Below are positions 1 through 8,160 of a stretch of 64,000 nucleotides of DNA, one piece after another (the stretch's first letter is position 1; the number at the start of each line of letters is the position of its first letter). This stretch comes from Streptomyces dangxiongensis (GTDB lineage Bacteria > Actinomycetota > Actinomycetes > Streptomycetales > Streptomycetaceae): NCBI RefSeq assembly GCF_003675325.1, contig NZ_CP033073.1, positions 4,588,001-4,652,000 of the forward strand. The letters run 5' to 3'. The notes under the pieces are model-generated. The model did not search any database and was not told the DNA's origin. It saw only the letters and a list, made by a program, of their open reading frames with translations. Made by a program: the position numbers and the translations under genes.

Positions 1-251
1 ACGTCGAGCTGGAGTTCCTGGAGGACGATCAGCACACACGCGCGGCGGCCATGGTGCGCCTGCCCGACGGCAGCGAGGTACGGGGGCACGGCCGCGCCAG
101 CCGGCACCGCGTGGACGCCAACCAGCCCCGGGTCGGCGAGGAGGTCGCCGGGGCCCGGGCGCTCAACGAACTGGCCATGCGGTTGCTGGCCAAGGCGCAC
201 GGGGAGATCGACGAGGACTCCGGGCGGATCTCGCACCCGATCAACGTGTGA
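1..251 (+). CDS. DUF1876 family protein, C-terminal part
   Basis: The reading frame is open from the window edge and ends with TGA at 249-251, so only the last 82 or so residues are present and the start lies outside. The visible part has the pattern of the small actinobacterial DUF1876 (Rv2632c-like) proteins: a charged strand, a GHGRA turn (here RGHGRASRH), then an amphipathic helix with GEEVAGARALNELA and a short DIDE/EIDEDSG tail. These are cytoplasmic proteins of about 85-90 residues with no assigned biochemical role, often stress-linked. The stop overlaps the end of the convergent serine hydrolase gene by 11 bases. An in-frame ATG at 51 is internal to the conserved region and is unlikely to be the start. 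Confidence 0.7.
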   Translation, partial: VELEFLEDDQHTRAAAMVRLPDGSEVRGHGRASRHRVDANQPRVGEEVAGARALNELAMRLLAKAHGEIDEDSGRISHPINV

Positions 252-1443
252 CAGGCCCCGCGGACCAGGTCAGCGCCGTGCGTACGGCCCTCACCAGCGC
301 CTGCGCCCTCGGGTCCGCCGTCACGCTCTTGCGGAAGCCGTTGGTGACGTAGCCGAAGGCGATGCCGGTGTCCGGGTCGGCGAACGCGAGGGCGCCGCCC
401 CGGCCCGGGTGGCCGAAGGAGCCGGGGGAGAGCAGCGGGGACGCGGCGCCGTGCAGCATGTAGCCGAGGCCGAAGCGGGTGTTCACCACCAGGACCCGGT
501 CCGCTCCGGCCGACTGCTCGGTGCGGGCCAGTTCCGTCGTCCCGGGCGTGAACAGGCGGGTGCCGCCGTCCACCTCGCCGATCAGCGAGGCGTAGAACCG
601 GGCCAGCCCGTCGGCGGTGGCGATGCCGTTGGAGGCCGGCAGGGCGGCGGCGCGGTAGGCGGGATCGTTCTCGTCGGGCAGCGGGGTGATCGCGGCGAAC
701 GCGCGGCGGGTCAGGGAGCCGGGGTCGGCGTAGGCCTCGGCCACCGCCCGCTTGGGACGCGTCCTGAGGCCGCCGGCGGTCGCGGGCGCGTCCAGCGGGC
801 CGACGCGGCCCACGCGCGCGTGCTCCGATTCCGGCAGGCCGAGCCACAGCTCCGCGCCGACGGGCCCGGCGATCTCGTCGGCGATCCACTCGCCCACGGG
901 GCGGCCGGTGACCCGGCGCAGCAGTTCGCCGGCGAGCCAGCTATAGGTCTGGGCGTGGTAGCCGTGGTCCGTGCCCGGCTCCCACACCGGGGCCTGGGCG
1001 GCGACGGCCGCGGCGCCGACGCCGGGGTCGGCGGCTTCGGCGGGGGTCAGCGGGCGGTCCAGCACGGGCACGCCCGCGCGGTGCGCGAGCAGGTGCCGGA
1101 CGCGCGTGTGTTCCTTGCCGGCCGCCTTGTACTCCGGCCAGTACGTGCCGACCGGGGCGTCCAGGTCCAGTTCGCCGCGCTGGTGCAGGAGCAGCAGCGC
1201 GGCGGCGGCGACGCCTTTGGTGGCGGAGCGGACGATCTGCGCGGTCCCGGACTCCCACGGCGCCGCACCGGCCGGGGCGTCCGGCACGTCGATGTCCCTG
1301 GTGCCGGCCCACAGGTGGACGGCCCGGTGTCCGTCGCGGTAGACGGTGACGGCCGCGCCGCGCTCGCCGAGCTGCGCGAAGTTCGCCGCGAACGCCTCCC
1401 TGACCGGCTCGAAGCCCTCGGCCACAGTGCCGTGCACGTCCAC
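241..1443 (-). CDS. Serine hydrolase, beta-lactamase class C / esterase EstB-like
   Basis: A 400-residue member of the serine beta-lactamase-like superfamily, the group containing class C enzymes and family VIII esterases. Motifs are in order: the nucleophile motif SATK (S73-K76), a tyrosine motif in HGYHAQTYSW (Y162), and a C-terminal FGHPGRGG turn in place of KTG. No signal peptide is seen, so it is probably a cytoplasmic esterase or carboxylesterase rather than a lactamase; the substrate is not predictable. I chose GTG at 1443 because a GAAGGGAC ribosome site lies just upstream and the product then begins MDVHGTVAEGF, as in relatives. An ATG at 1485 would add 14 poorly conserved residues. 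Its end overlaps the convergent upstream gene by 11 bases. Confidence 0.82.
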   Translation of the reverse strand: MDVHGTVAEGFEPVREAFAANFAQLGERGAAVTVYRDGHRAVHLWAGTRDIDVPDAPAGAAPWESGTAQIVRSATKGVAAAALLLLHQRGELDLDAPVGTYWPEYKAAGKEHTRVRHLLAHRAGVPVLDRPLTPAEAADPGVGAAAVAAQAPVWEPGTDHGYHAQTYSWLAGELLRRVTGRPVGEWIADEIAGPVGAELWLGLPESEHARVGRVGPLDAPATAGGLRTRPKRAVAEAYADPGSLTRRAFAAITPLPDENDPAYRAAALPASNGIATADGLARFYASLIGEVDGGTRLFTPGTTELARTEQSAGADRVLVVNTRFGLGYMLHGAASPLLSPGSFGHPGRGGALAFADPDTGIAFGYVTNGFRKSVTADPRAQALVRAVRTALTWSAGPVTR

Positions 1444-1550
1444 GCCCGCCGTCCCTTCGATCGCCTGCGACAGCGGGTGCAACACCGGCTGCGGACCTGC
1501 GATTCCTCGGTGACCCAGGGCTGGAGCGTGAGGTGTCTCTCAGCCCGGTG

Positions 1551-2300
1551 TCACGCGCCCGTCGTCACGGACCTCGGGTCGAAACCGAACGGCAGTTCAA
1601 GCCGGTGCGCCCGCATCAGCGTGTCGTCGGAGAGCAGCTCGCCGGTCGGGCCGTCCGCCACGATCACGCCGTCGCTGAGGATCAGGGAGCGCGGGCACAG
1701 CTCCAGCGCGTACGGCAGGTCGTGGGTGACCATCAGCACCGTGACGTCGAGGGCGCGCAGGATGTCGGCGAGTTCGCGGCGGGAGGCCGGGTCGAGGTTG
1801 GAGGACGGCTCGTCCAGGACCAGGATCTCCGGTTCCATGGCGAGCACGGTGGCCACCGCGACACGGCGGCGCTGGCCGAAGGACAGGTGGTGCGGGGGCC
1901 GGCCGGCGAAGTCCTGCATGCCGACCTGTTCCAGCGCGGCGCGCACCCGCTCCTCCAGCGCGGCCCCCTTCACCCCGGCGGCGGCCGGCCCGAACGCCAC
2001 GTCCTCCCGCACGGTCGGCATGAAGAGCTGGTCGTCGGGGTCCTGGAAGACGATGCCGACCTTCTGCCGGATCGCGGCCATGTGCCGCTTGCCGACGGGC
2101 AGCCCGGCCACGGTCACCGTGCCGGTGCCGCCGCCGAGGATGCCGTTGAGGTGCAGCACCAGCGTGGTCTTGCCGGCGCCGTTCGGGCCGAGGAGCGCGA
2201 CCCGTTCACCGCGGGCGAGGGCGAAGTCCACGCCGAACAGGGCCTGGTGCCCGTCCGGGTAGGCGAAGGCGAGGCCGGAGACCTCCAGAGAAGCAGTCAC
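1551..2300 (-). CDS. cbiO: ECF transporter ATPase, CbiO/NikO type
   Basis: ATP-binding subunit of an energy-coupling-factor transporter for nickel or cobalt, acting at the inner face of the membrane. Walker A GPNGAGKTT (about residues 38-46), Q-loop FQDPDDQLF, a signature in LSFGQRRRVAVA and Walker B ILVLDEPSSNLD are all intact. FQDPDDQLF is typical of ECF rather than importer ATPases. It is the last gene of the cbiMN-cbiQ-cbiO operon. I placed the start at GTG 2300, which overlaps the cbiQ stop as GTGA and has a GGGATGGG site five bases upstream. ATG at 2309 would add three residues and has a poorer ribosome site. The metal is inferred from the Nur box ahead of the operon. Confidence 0.88.
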   Translation of the reverse strand: MTASLEVSGLAFAYPDGHQALFGVDFALARGERVALLGPNGAGKTTLVLHLNGILGGGTGTVTVAGLPVGKRHMAAIRQKVGIVFQDPDDQLFMPTVREDVAFGPAAAGVKGAALEERVRAALEQVGMQDFAGRPPHHLSFGQRRRVAVATVLAMEPEILVLDEPSSNLDPASRRELADILRALDVTVLMVTHDLPYALELCPRSLILSDGVIVADGPTGELLSDDTLMRAHRLELPFGFDPRSVTTGA

Positions 2301-3058
2301 AGTACCCATCCCAGCAGACAGACGACGAGGGCGGCGCAGGGGAGGGTGAGGGCGTGCCGCCACTGTGCGCGGGACGCGGTCACCTCGTCGATGACCGGCA
2401 TCGCGCCGGCGTATCCCCGGCTCACCATGGCCAGGTGGACGCGCTCCCCGCGCTCGTAGGAGCGGATGAACAGCGCGCCGGCGGACTTGGCGAGCACGCC
2501 CCAGTGCCGCACGCCCCTCGCCTCGAAGCCGCGCGACTCACGGGCGATCCGCATCCGGCGCATCTCGTCGGTGATGACGTCGCCGTAGCGGATCATGAAG
2601 GACGCGATCTGCACGAGCAGCGGCGGCAGCCTCAGCCGCTGGAGCCCGAGCAGCAGTTCGCGCAGTTCGGTGGTGGCGGCGAGCAGCACGGAGGCGGCGA
2701 CGCCGAGGGTGCCCTTGGCGAGCACGTTCCAGGCGCCCCACAGTCCGTTCACGCTGAGCGAGAGTCCCAGCACGTGCACCCGTTCGCCCTCCGCGACGAA
2801 CGGCATGAGCACCGCGAACGCGACGAAGGGCACCTCGATCAGCAGCCGTCCGAGCAGGAAACGGGCGGGCACGCGGGCGTGGTGTGCGACGGCGGCGAGC
2901 AGCACGGCGTACCCGGCGAACGCCCACATCGCCTCGCGCGGGGTCGACACCACGACCACCACGAACAGGAAGGTGGCGGCGAGCTTGGTGTGCGGCGGCA
3001 GGGCGTGCACGGGCGAGTGCCCGTGCCGGTAGAGCTTGTGCGCGTGTCCGGCACCCAC
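2297..3058 (-). CDS. cbiQ: ECF transporter transmembrane subunit CbiQ/NikQ
   Basis: The 253-residue T-component of the same ECF transporter. It begins at GTG one base after the cbiMN stop, so the genes are translationally coupled. It has five or so hydrophobic segments (for example KLAATFLFVVVVV near residues 25-37) and, in its second half, the coupling-helix motifs typical of the family: SRGFEARG around 170-180 and a second Ala-Arg-Gly-like turn in VSRGYAGAMP near the end. These contact the ATPase dimer. The product joins the substrate-binding CbiMN protein to CbiO. No frameshift or missing region is seen. Confidence 0.88.
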   Translation of the reverse strand: MGAGHAHKLYRHGHSPVHALPPHTKLAATFLFVVVVVSTPREAMWAFAGYAVLLAAVAHHARVPARFLLGRLLIEVPFVAFAVLMPFVAEGERVHVLGLSLSVNGLWGAWNVLAKGTLGVAASVLLAATTELRELLLGLQRLRLPPLLVQIASFMIRYGDVITDEMRRMRIARESRGFEARGVRHWGVLAKSAGALFIRSYERGERVHLAMVSRGYAGAMPVIDEVTASRAQWRHALTLPCAALVVCLLGWVL

Positions 3059-3059
3059 G

Positions 3060-4103
3060 TCAGACGACCGTGTTCGCGGGGGAGACGTCGTCGGTGCGCC
3101 GCCTGCGCACCGCCCAGAACACCGTGCTGCCCGCGACGACCGTGACGCCGACGCCGATGACGCCCGCGAGGCCGCCGGACAGCCGGGCGTCCCTGACGTC
3201 CTTGACGCCGTAGTCGGCGAGCGGCGAGCCGGACGCGGTGTGCTTCCTCGCCTTCTTGTCGATCCCCTTGTCGTGCGCGACCTTCTCCAGGCCGTCGGGG
3301 CTGGCGGAGGCGTAGAAGCTGACGAAGCCGGCGAGGACGAGGGAGGTGACGAGGCCGGTCACCCACAGCGTGCGCCGCGAGGTGCGCGCCGCCGCGGGTG
3401 CCGCGGGCGCCGGCGCGTCCACCAGCACGCCGTCCACGCGCAGCCGGAGCCGCTGGTGCAGGCCGCGCGCGCCGTGCACCAGGTCGGGCCGTACGGCGAT
3501 GACGGCGCCGACGGTGAGCGCGGTGATGACCGCCTCACCGATGCCGATCAGGACATGGACGCCGATCATGGCGGTGGCGACCTTGGCGGGGGAGACGTCG
3601 GTGGTGCCGCCGACCGCGTAGATCAGGGTGAAGGCGACGGCGGCGGCCGGTACGGACACCAGCGCGGCGACGAAGGAGGCGACGGTCACCGAGCGCCGCT
3701 TGCGGGGCAGCACGGCGAGCAGGCCGCGGAAGACGGCGTACGACACGACGGTGGTGACGATCGCCATGTCGGTGATGTTCACGCCGAGCGCGGTCAGGCC
3801 GCCGTCGGCGAACAGCACGCCCTGCATGAGCAGCACCACCGACACACACAGCACGGCGGTGTACGGGCCGACGAGTATCGCGGCGAGGGCCCCGCCGAGC
3901 AGATGACCGCTGGTGCCGCCGGCGACGGGGAAGTTGAGCATCTGTACGGCGAAGATGAACGCCGCCACGAGACCCGCGAGCGGCGCCGTCCGCTCGTCGA
4001 GTTCGCGGCGTGCGCCGCGCAGGCTGACCGCGAGGGCGCCGGCGGCGACCACGGCGGTGACCGCGGAGGTGGGGGCGTCGATGAATCCGTCAGGTACGTG
4101 CAC
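3060..4103 (-). CDS. cbiM: ECF nickel/cobalt substrate-binding membrane protein, CbiM-CbiN (PDGLE) fusion
   Basis: A 347-residue integral membrane protein and first gene of the metal-uptake operon. It starts with MHVPDGFID, the N-terminal motif whose His2 is the metal ligand in the CbiM/NikM family. A multi-helix CbiM domain fills roughly residues 1-215. The C-terminal part carries an ASPDGLEKVA element (PDGLE domain) between two helices and replaces a separate CbiN/NikN. GTG at 4103 is chosen because it makes His2 correct and because a -10 hexamer sits only six bases upstream, so the message is probably leaderless. The Nur box at the -35 position points to nickel as substrate; cobalt cannot be excluded from sequence alone. 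Confidence 0.88.
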   Translation of the reverse strand: MHVPDGFIDAPTSAVTAVVAAGALAVSLRGARRELDERTAPLAGLVAAFIFAVQMLNFPVAGGTSGHLLGGALAAILVGPYTAVLCVSVVLLMQGVLFADGGLTALGVNITDMAIVTTVVSYAVFRGLLAVLPRKRRSVTVASFVAALVSVPAAAVAFTLIYAVGGTTDVSPAKVATAMIGVHVLIGIGEAVITALTVGAVIAVRPDLVHGARGLHQRLRLRVDGVLVDAPAPAAPAAARTSRRTLWVTGLVTSLVLAGFVSFYASASPDGLEKVAHDKGIDKKARKHTASGSPLADYGVKDVRDARLSGGLAGVIGVGVTVVAGSTVFWAVRRRRTDDVSPANTVV

Positions 4104-4109
4104 CGTACG

Positions 4110-4140
4110 ATTTTAGGCCCTTGTTGCGAATGCTTTGCAA
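4110..4140 (-). promoter_or_regulatory. cbiMN promoter, probably leaderless
   Basis: A TAAAAT -10 hexamer (complement of 4110-4115) ends six bases before the GTG start at 4103. A TTGCAA-like -35 overlaps the Nur box at a 19-base spacing. The transcription start should fall on or next to the start codon, leaving no room for a 5' riboswitch. Confidence 0.55.
4124..4140 (-). promoter_or_regulatory. Predicted Nur (nickel-responsive Fur-family) operator
   Basis: On the minus strand this reads TTGCAA-AGCAT-TCGCAA. It matches the published S. coelicolor Nur box tTGCaa-N5-ttGCAA at all but one weakly conserved base. It covers the -35 region of the cbiMN promoter, whose -10 (TAAAAT, complement of 4110-4115) is correctly placed just downstream, so Nur with nickel would block transcription. 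The box is also about 120 bases upstream of divergent ssgE. Confidence 0.75.
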
Positions 4141-4263
4141 GAGAGACCCGGTCTCGTTTCTCGCCGGGGCGGGACGCGGACGAGTGTGCGACTCTGGATA
4201 GAAAGCGGATGCACGCGGATGCACGGCTTTCGCATACGTCACGATGCGTGAGAGGGCGGTCCG

Positions 4264-4602
4264 ATGTCGGTGGTCGAACAGTACGCACGCGCCCATATCG
4301 TCACGGACGAGGAGGACCCGGGGGCCGTGCCCGTCATGCTGCGCTACGACCCCGACAGCGATCCCCGCTCCGTCCGCGTCGGCCTTCCCGGACCGCACGA
4401 GTGGACCTTCTCCCGCGCCCTCCTCGAGCAGGGGCTGCGGACGCCGGCCGAGAGCGGCGACGTCCGGGTCTGGCCCTGCGGACGCGTCCAGGCCGTCGTC
4501 GAGTTCCACACCGACCACGGTGTCGAGGTGGTGCAGTTCGAGTCCAAGGCCCTGGTCCGGTTCCTGCGCCGGACCTACACCGCCGAGCCCGTACGGATCT
4601 GA
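4264..4602 (+). CDS. ssgE: SsgA-like sporulation/cell-division protein, probable SsgE
   Basis: A 112-residue cytoplasmic protein of the SsgA-like family (SALP), found only in sporulating actinomycetes. The family pattern is complete: VPVMLRYDPDSDPRSVRVG, W-x-FSRALLEQGL, GDVRVWP, and a C-terminal hydrophobic strand with an RFLRRTY helix. SALPs steer septum placement and peptidoglycan turnover in aerial hyphae; SsgE is linked to spore maturation and detachment. The ssgE symbol rests on position: S. coelicolor ssgE (SCO3158) lies next to the same two penicillin-binding protein genes. The start ATG 4264 has a GAGAGGGCGG ribosome site. A neighbouring-paralogue mix-up is possible, but the family is not in doubt. 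Confidence 0.85.
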   Translation: MSVVEQYARAHIVTDEEDPGAVPVMLRYDPDSDPRSVRVGLPGPHEWTFSRALLEQGLRTPAESGDVRVWPCGRVQAVVEFHTDHGVEVVQFESKALVRFLRRTYTAEPVRI

Positions 4603-4632
4603 CCGGCCGAGGCCGTACGGATCCGACCGGCC
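4589..4632. repeat. 24-bp tandem duplication over the ssgE stop codon
   Basis: A 20-base element (CCGTACGGATCTGACCGGCC at 4589-4608) recurs with one change at 4613-4632, period 24. The first copy encodes the last residues and stop of ssgE; the second fills most of the gap to the convergent PBP gene. CCGGCC/GGCCGG at the ends could form a weak terminator hairpin. Confidence 0.8.
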
Positions 4633-4635
4633 GGC

Positions 4636-6303
4636 TCAGCCGCCCGTCCGCAGCAGCGTCGCCACGATCGGGCCCGCCGTGTCGCCGCCGTGGCCGCCAG
4701 CCTGGACCACGCCCGCGGCGGCGAGGTCGCCCCGGTAGGCGGTGAACCAGCCGTTGGGCTTCTTCTGCCCGTCGACCTCCGCGGAGCCGGTCTTCGCGCC
4801 GTAGTCCGGGCCGAGCCCCGACATGGCCTCAGCGGCCGTACCGGAGGCGGCCGTGTACCGCATCAGCTCGCGCAACTGGGACAGCGTCCCGGCCGGCAGC
4901 CGGCGGGACGCCTTGGCCAGCGTGCGGTGGTCCACGGCCGGGGACACCAGGTAGGGCTGGTGGAAGGTGCCCGACCTGACCGTGGCGGCGACCGAGGCCA
5001 TGTTCAGCGGGTTCATGCGCACCCCGCCCTGCCCGATCAGCGAGGCCGCCATCTGGGCCGCCGACTGCACCGGCACCGAGCCGTCGAAGGTGGGTACGCC
5101 GATCGCCCAGTTGTTCATGGACAGGCCGAAGACCTGCTGGGCCTGCCGGGTCAGGTCGTCGTTCCTCAGCTTCTTCGCCTGGCTGACGAAGGCGGTGTTG
5201 CAGGAGCGGGCGAAGCTCGCCTTGAACGTGCCGCCCTTGATCTGGAAGTCGTCGTCGTTGTGGAACTTCCAGCCGCCGTAGGTGACCGTCTTCGGGCAGG
5301 GGTGCGTCCGGTCCGTGGCCGCCAGGCCCTTGTCGATCAGCAGCGACGAAGTGATGATCTTCATCGTGGAGCCGGGTGCGAGGGAGCCCTGGAAGGCGGT
5401 GTTGAAGCCGTGGCCGCTGTTGGCGACCGCGAGGATCTCACCGGTCGAGGGGCGCAGGACGACCACTGAGGCACGCGCGCGCCGGGCCACCTGCCGCTCG
5501 GCCACCGTCTGGAGCGTCGGGCTGAGTGTCGTGCGTACCGTGCCCGGCGTGCCCTCGGTCAGCTCCGCCAGCGTCTTGTCGGACAGCTTGGCCGCCCTGG
5601 ACGCCTTGCCGCGCACCACGCGCAGCTCGACGCCCGCGGTGCCGCCCGCCGTCTTGCCGTACTTCTCCCGCAGCCCGTCCAGCACCGTGCCCAGCGACGG
5701 GAACCGGGCGGCCGTCATCTCGGCGCCGTCGCGGTCGAGCGCCTTGACGGGCGGGGTGCCGGACGCGCCGGTGACGAGCGTGTCGCCGTCCTTCAGGTCC
5801 GGGTGGACCACGGAGGCGTGCCAGTCGACCAGCGGCCTGCCGTCGCCCGCCCGGCGCACGACGGTGAGCGAACTGCCGTAGGACAGCGGCTTGGCGACGT
5901 GGCGGTAGGCCACCGTCGCCCTGACCGAGAACGGCACCGTGGCGCCCTTCGCCGGGCCGGGGGTGAGCCTGACGTCTGTCAGGTGGGCGTCCTTGCCGTA
6001 GCCGGTGAGCAGCCTGCCGGCGGCGGACGGGTCGTCGGTGGCGGCGGCGGCCTCGGAGATCCTGCCCCGCTGCCAGGCGGTGAGGAAGCGGGTGGAGGCC
6101 GTGCGGACCTCGGTGACGGCGAGCGGGCCGGCCGGCACGGGCTTGTGGCCGGCCGTGGCGGCGGGCCGCTCGTCGGCCGCCGCCCCGCCGACGTAGAGCG
6201 CGTAGACACCGAACCCGGCGCCGCCGACCACCACGGCGATCATCCCGCCGAGTACGGCCGGACGGGTCCTCCGTCGCTCGGCGACACGCCTTCGCTTGCC
6301 CAC
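4636..6303 (-). CDS. Penicillin-binding protein (transpeptidase, class B-like)
   Basis: A 555-residue D,D-transpeptidase anchored by one N-terminal helix (about residues 18-40) with the rest outside the membrane. Residues ~55-170 resemble the NTF2-like MecA N-terminal domain, followed by a dimerisation region and the transpeptidase domain with STMK (S312), SCN (S367) and KTGSAE (K504), all intact. It would cross-link peptidoglycan. Its closest relative is the next gene (6400-8031), so the two arose by duplication. Both lie beside ssgE, which suggests a role in sporulation-associated wall synthesis; this is inference. A 96-base gap separates the pair and may hold its own promoter. Confidence 0.9.
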   Translation of the reverse strand: MGKRRRVAERRRTRPAVLGGMIAVVVGGAGFGVYALYVGGAAADERPAATAGHKPVPAGPLAVTEVRTASTRFLTAWQRGRISEAAAATDDPSAAGRLLTGYGKDAHLTDVRLTPGPAKGATVPFSVRATVAYRHVAKPLSYGSSLTVVRRAGDGRPLVDWHASVVHPDLKDGDTLVTGASGTPPVKALDRDGAEMTAARFPSLGTVLDGLREKYGKTAGGTAGVELRVVRGKASRAAKLSDKTLAELTEGTPGTVRTTLSPTLQTVAERQVARRARASVVVLRPSTGEILAVANSGHGFNTAFQGSLAPGSTMKIITSSLLIDKGLAATDRTHPCPKTVTYGGWKFHNDDDFQIKGGTFKASFARSCNTAFVSQAKKLRNDDLTRQAQQVFGLSMNNWAIGVPTFDGSVPVQSAAQMAASLIGQGGVRMNPLNMASVAATVRSGTFHQPYLVSPAVDHRTLAKASRRLPAGTLSQLRELMRYTAASGTAAEAMSGLGPDYGAKTGSAEVDGQKKPNGWFTAYRGDLAAAGVVQAGGHGGDTAGPIVATLLRTGG

Positions 6304-6399
6304 AGCCCCGGTTCCTCCGCATCTTCCCCGGGCTGCCCGCAGCCCTCACACACTCCGACGACGCCATTCACCTTAGAGTCCCCGTTTTCACGGGTGACA

Positions 6400-8031
6400 T
6401 CAGCCGGCGTTCCGTAGCACGCTTGCGACAATCGGACCGGCCGCGTCGATGCCGTGGCCACCGTCCTCGACCATCGCCGCCGCGGCCACGTCGTCACGGT
6501 AACCGGTGAACCAACTGTCCGACCTGGCCTCCCCGTCGACCTCCGCCGACCCCGTCTTCGCGCCCACGTTCCCGTTCAGCCCGGCCATCACACCCGCCGC
6601 CGTACCGCTGCGCGCGGTGCGGTTCATCATGGCGCGCAGTTGCGCGACCGTGCCCGGCGCCAGCCCGCGCGCGCGTGCCGGTGTGCGGCCGTCCAGGGAG
6701 AGCGGCACGAGCACCGGCTGCCGGAAGGCGCCGGTCATCGCGGTCGCCGTCACGGACGCCATGTTCAGCGGACTCATCTGGACCTGGCCCTGGCCGATCA
6801 GACCGGCCGCCTTGTCGGAGCCCCCGGCGGCGGGTACCCGGCCGTCGAAGGACGGCACCCCTATCCGCCAGTTGTTCCGCCCGAGCCCGAACCGCTCCTC
6901 GGCCTCCCGGGTGAGGGTGTCGGGCTTCACCTCGTCCGCGAACTTCACGAACGCCGTGTTGCAGGAACGGGCGAAGCTGTCGGACAGGGTCGCGTGGTGG
7001 TCCGGCGCCAGGTCCTTGAGGTTGTGGAAGGTCTGGCTCATCGAGACGGCGGACGGCGGGCAGGGTGCCGGGCCGTTCGCGGTGGTCCGGCCGTTGTCGA
7101 TGAGGGCCGCCGCACTGATGATCTTCATCGTGGAGCCGGGCGCGCGTTCACCGAGCAGGGCCGCGTCGAAACCGTCGTTGCGGTGGTCGGCGACGGCCAG
7201 GATCTCGCCGGTGCTCGCCCGGACGGCCACGACGGAGGCGTCCGGGTACTTCCCCACGGCCGTCTCGGCCGCCGTCTGCGCCTTCGCGCTGAACGTCGTA
7301 CGGAGCCTGCCCGGCCTGCCCTTGACGAGGGTGAGCAGCGGCGTGTCCGCCCGGCCCTCACCGTCGGCGCTCGCGTGACGGATGGCCAGCTCCACGCCGG
7401 CCCGGCCGCCCGCCCTGTCGCCGTACCGCTTGCGCAACTCGTCCAGCACGGGGCTGAGGGACGGGTACTTCTGCTTCGTCAGCACGCCGTCGTCGCGGTC
7501 CACGGCCTCGATCGGCGGGGCCGCCGCCTCGCCGGTCACGAGCGTGTCCCCCTTGCGCAGCCGCGGATGCACCACGGACGGCTGCCAGTCGACCAGCGGG
7601 CGGTGCGAGGTCTCCCCGCGGACGACGGTCAGCCTGCTGCGGTAGGCGAGCGGTCGCGACGTGCCGTCGTACGACACGGCCGCCGTGACCGTGAACGGCA
7701 CGGACCTGCCGGCGGCCGTGCCGGGGGTGACGCGCACCTTGGTGATGTGCGCGTCACCGCGGTAGGCCGTCAGCAACTGCCGGGCGGCCTCCGGAAAGTT
7801 CGTGTACGAGGCGGCGGTCGCCGCGTCGCCCTTCTCCCAGGCGGCGAAGAACCGAGCCGATGTCTCCCTGACCTCGCCGGCGCCGGGCGGCCCGGTGCTG
7901 ACCGCCGTGCCACCGCCGCCGCCCGCGTCGCCGTCCAGGGCGCTCAGCAGGTTGTAGGCCCCGTAACCGGCACCGCCCACCAGCACCGCGCACACGACGC
8001 CTGTCACCCCGGCCCTGACTCCCCTGCGCAT
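6400..8031 (-). CDS. Penicillin-binding protein, paralogue of the adjacent gene
   Basis: A 543-residue transpeptidase with the same order as its neighbour: N-terminal anchor (about residues 5-28), NTF2-like domain, linker, then a penicillin-binding domain with STMK (S300), SCN (S356) and KTGSAE (K492). ATG 8031 was chosen: it follows GAGGGGCGCGCG, and the product starts MRRGVRAG just before the membrane helix. An upstream ATG at 8112 would add 27 residues with no membrane logic. All catalytic residues are present, so both copies are probably active. Downstream, toward 6303, lies the second PBP gene in the same direction. Confidence 0.9.
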   Translation of the reverse strand: MRRGVRAGVTGVVCAVLVGGAGYGAYNLLSALDGDAGGGGGTAVSTGPPGAGEVRETSARFFAAWEKGDAATAASYTNFPEAARQLLTAYRGDAHITKVRVTPGTAAGRSVPFTVTAAVSYDGTSRPLAYRSRLTVVRGETSHRPLVDWQPSVVHPRLRKGDTLVTGEAAAPPIEAVDRDDGVLTKQKYPSLSPVLDELRKRYGDRAGGRAGVELAIRHASADGEGRADTPLLTLVKGRPGRLRTTFSAKAQTAAETAVGKYPDASVVAVRASTGEILAVADHRNDGFDAALLGERAPGSTMKIISAAALIDNGRTTANGPAPCPPSAVSMSQTFHNLKDLAPDHHATLSDSFARSCNTAFVKFADEVKPDTLTREAEERFGLGRNNWRIGVPSFDGRVPAAGGSDKAAGLIGQGQVQMSPLNMASVTATAMTGAFRQPVLVPLSLDGRTPARARGLAPGTVAQLRAMMNRTARSGTAAGVMAGLNGNVGAKTGSAEVDGEARSDSWFTGYRDDVAAAAMVEDGGHGIDAAGPIVASVLRNAG

Positions 8032-8080
8032 CGCGCGCCCCTCCCCGTGTCCCCGTCGGACCCTGTCACGCCCGGTTTCC

Positions 8081-8092
8081 TGAACGCGTTCA
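8081..8092. promoter_or_regulatory. 12-bp palindrome upstream of the PBP gene
   Basis: TGAACGCGTTCA is a perfect palindrome about 50 bases upstream of the start at 8031, in the 129-base gap after pmt. It is a candidate operator; no regulator can be named. Confidence 0.3.
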
Positions 8093-8160
8093 AAACAGGT
8101 TGCCGCAGGCACTCTATGCGGTGGGGAAGCCGCCGCGACGGATCGTGTCGAAACCGTGAC

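Noticed and set aside
4104..4263. B12 riboswitch upstream of cbiMN
   Set aside because: The -10 is six bases from the start codon, so there is no leader, and no B12-box-like sequence is seen.
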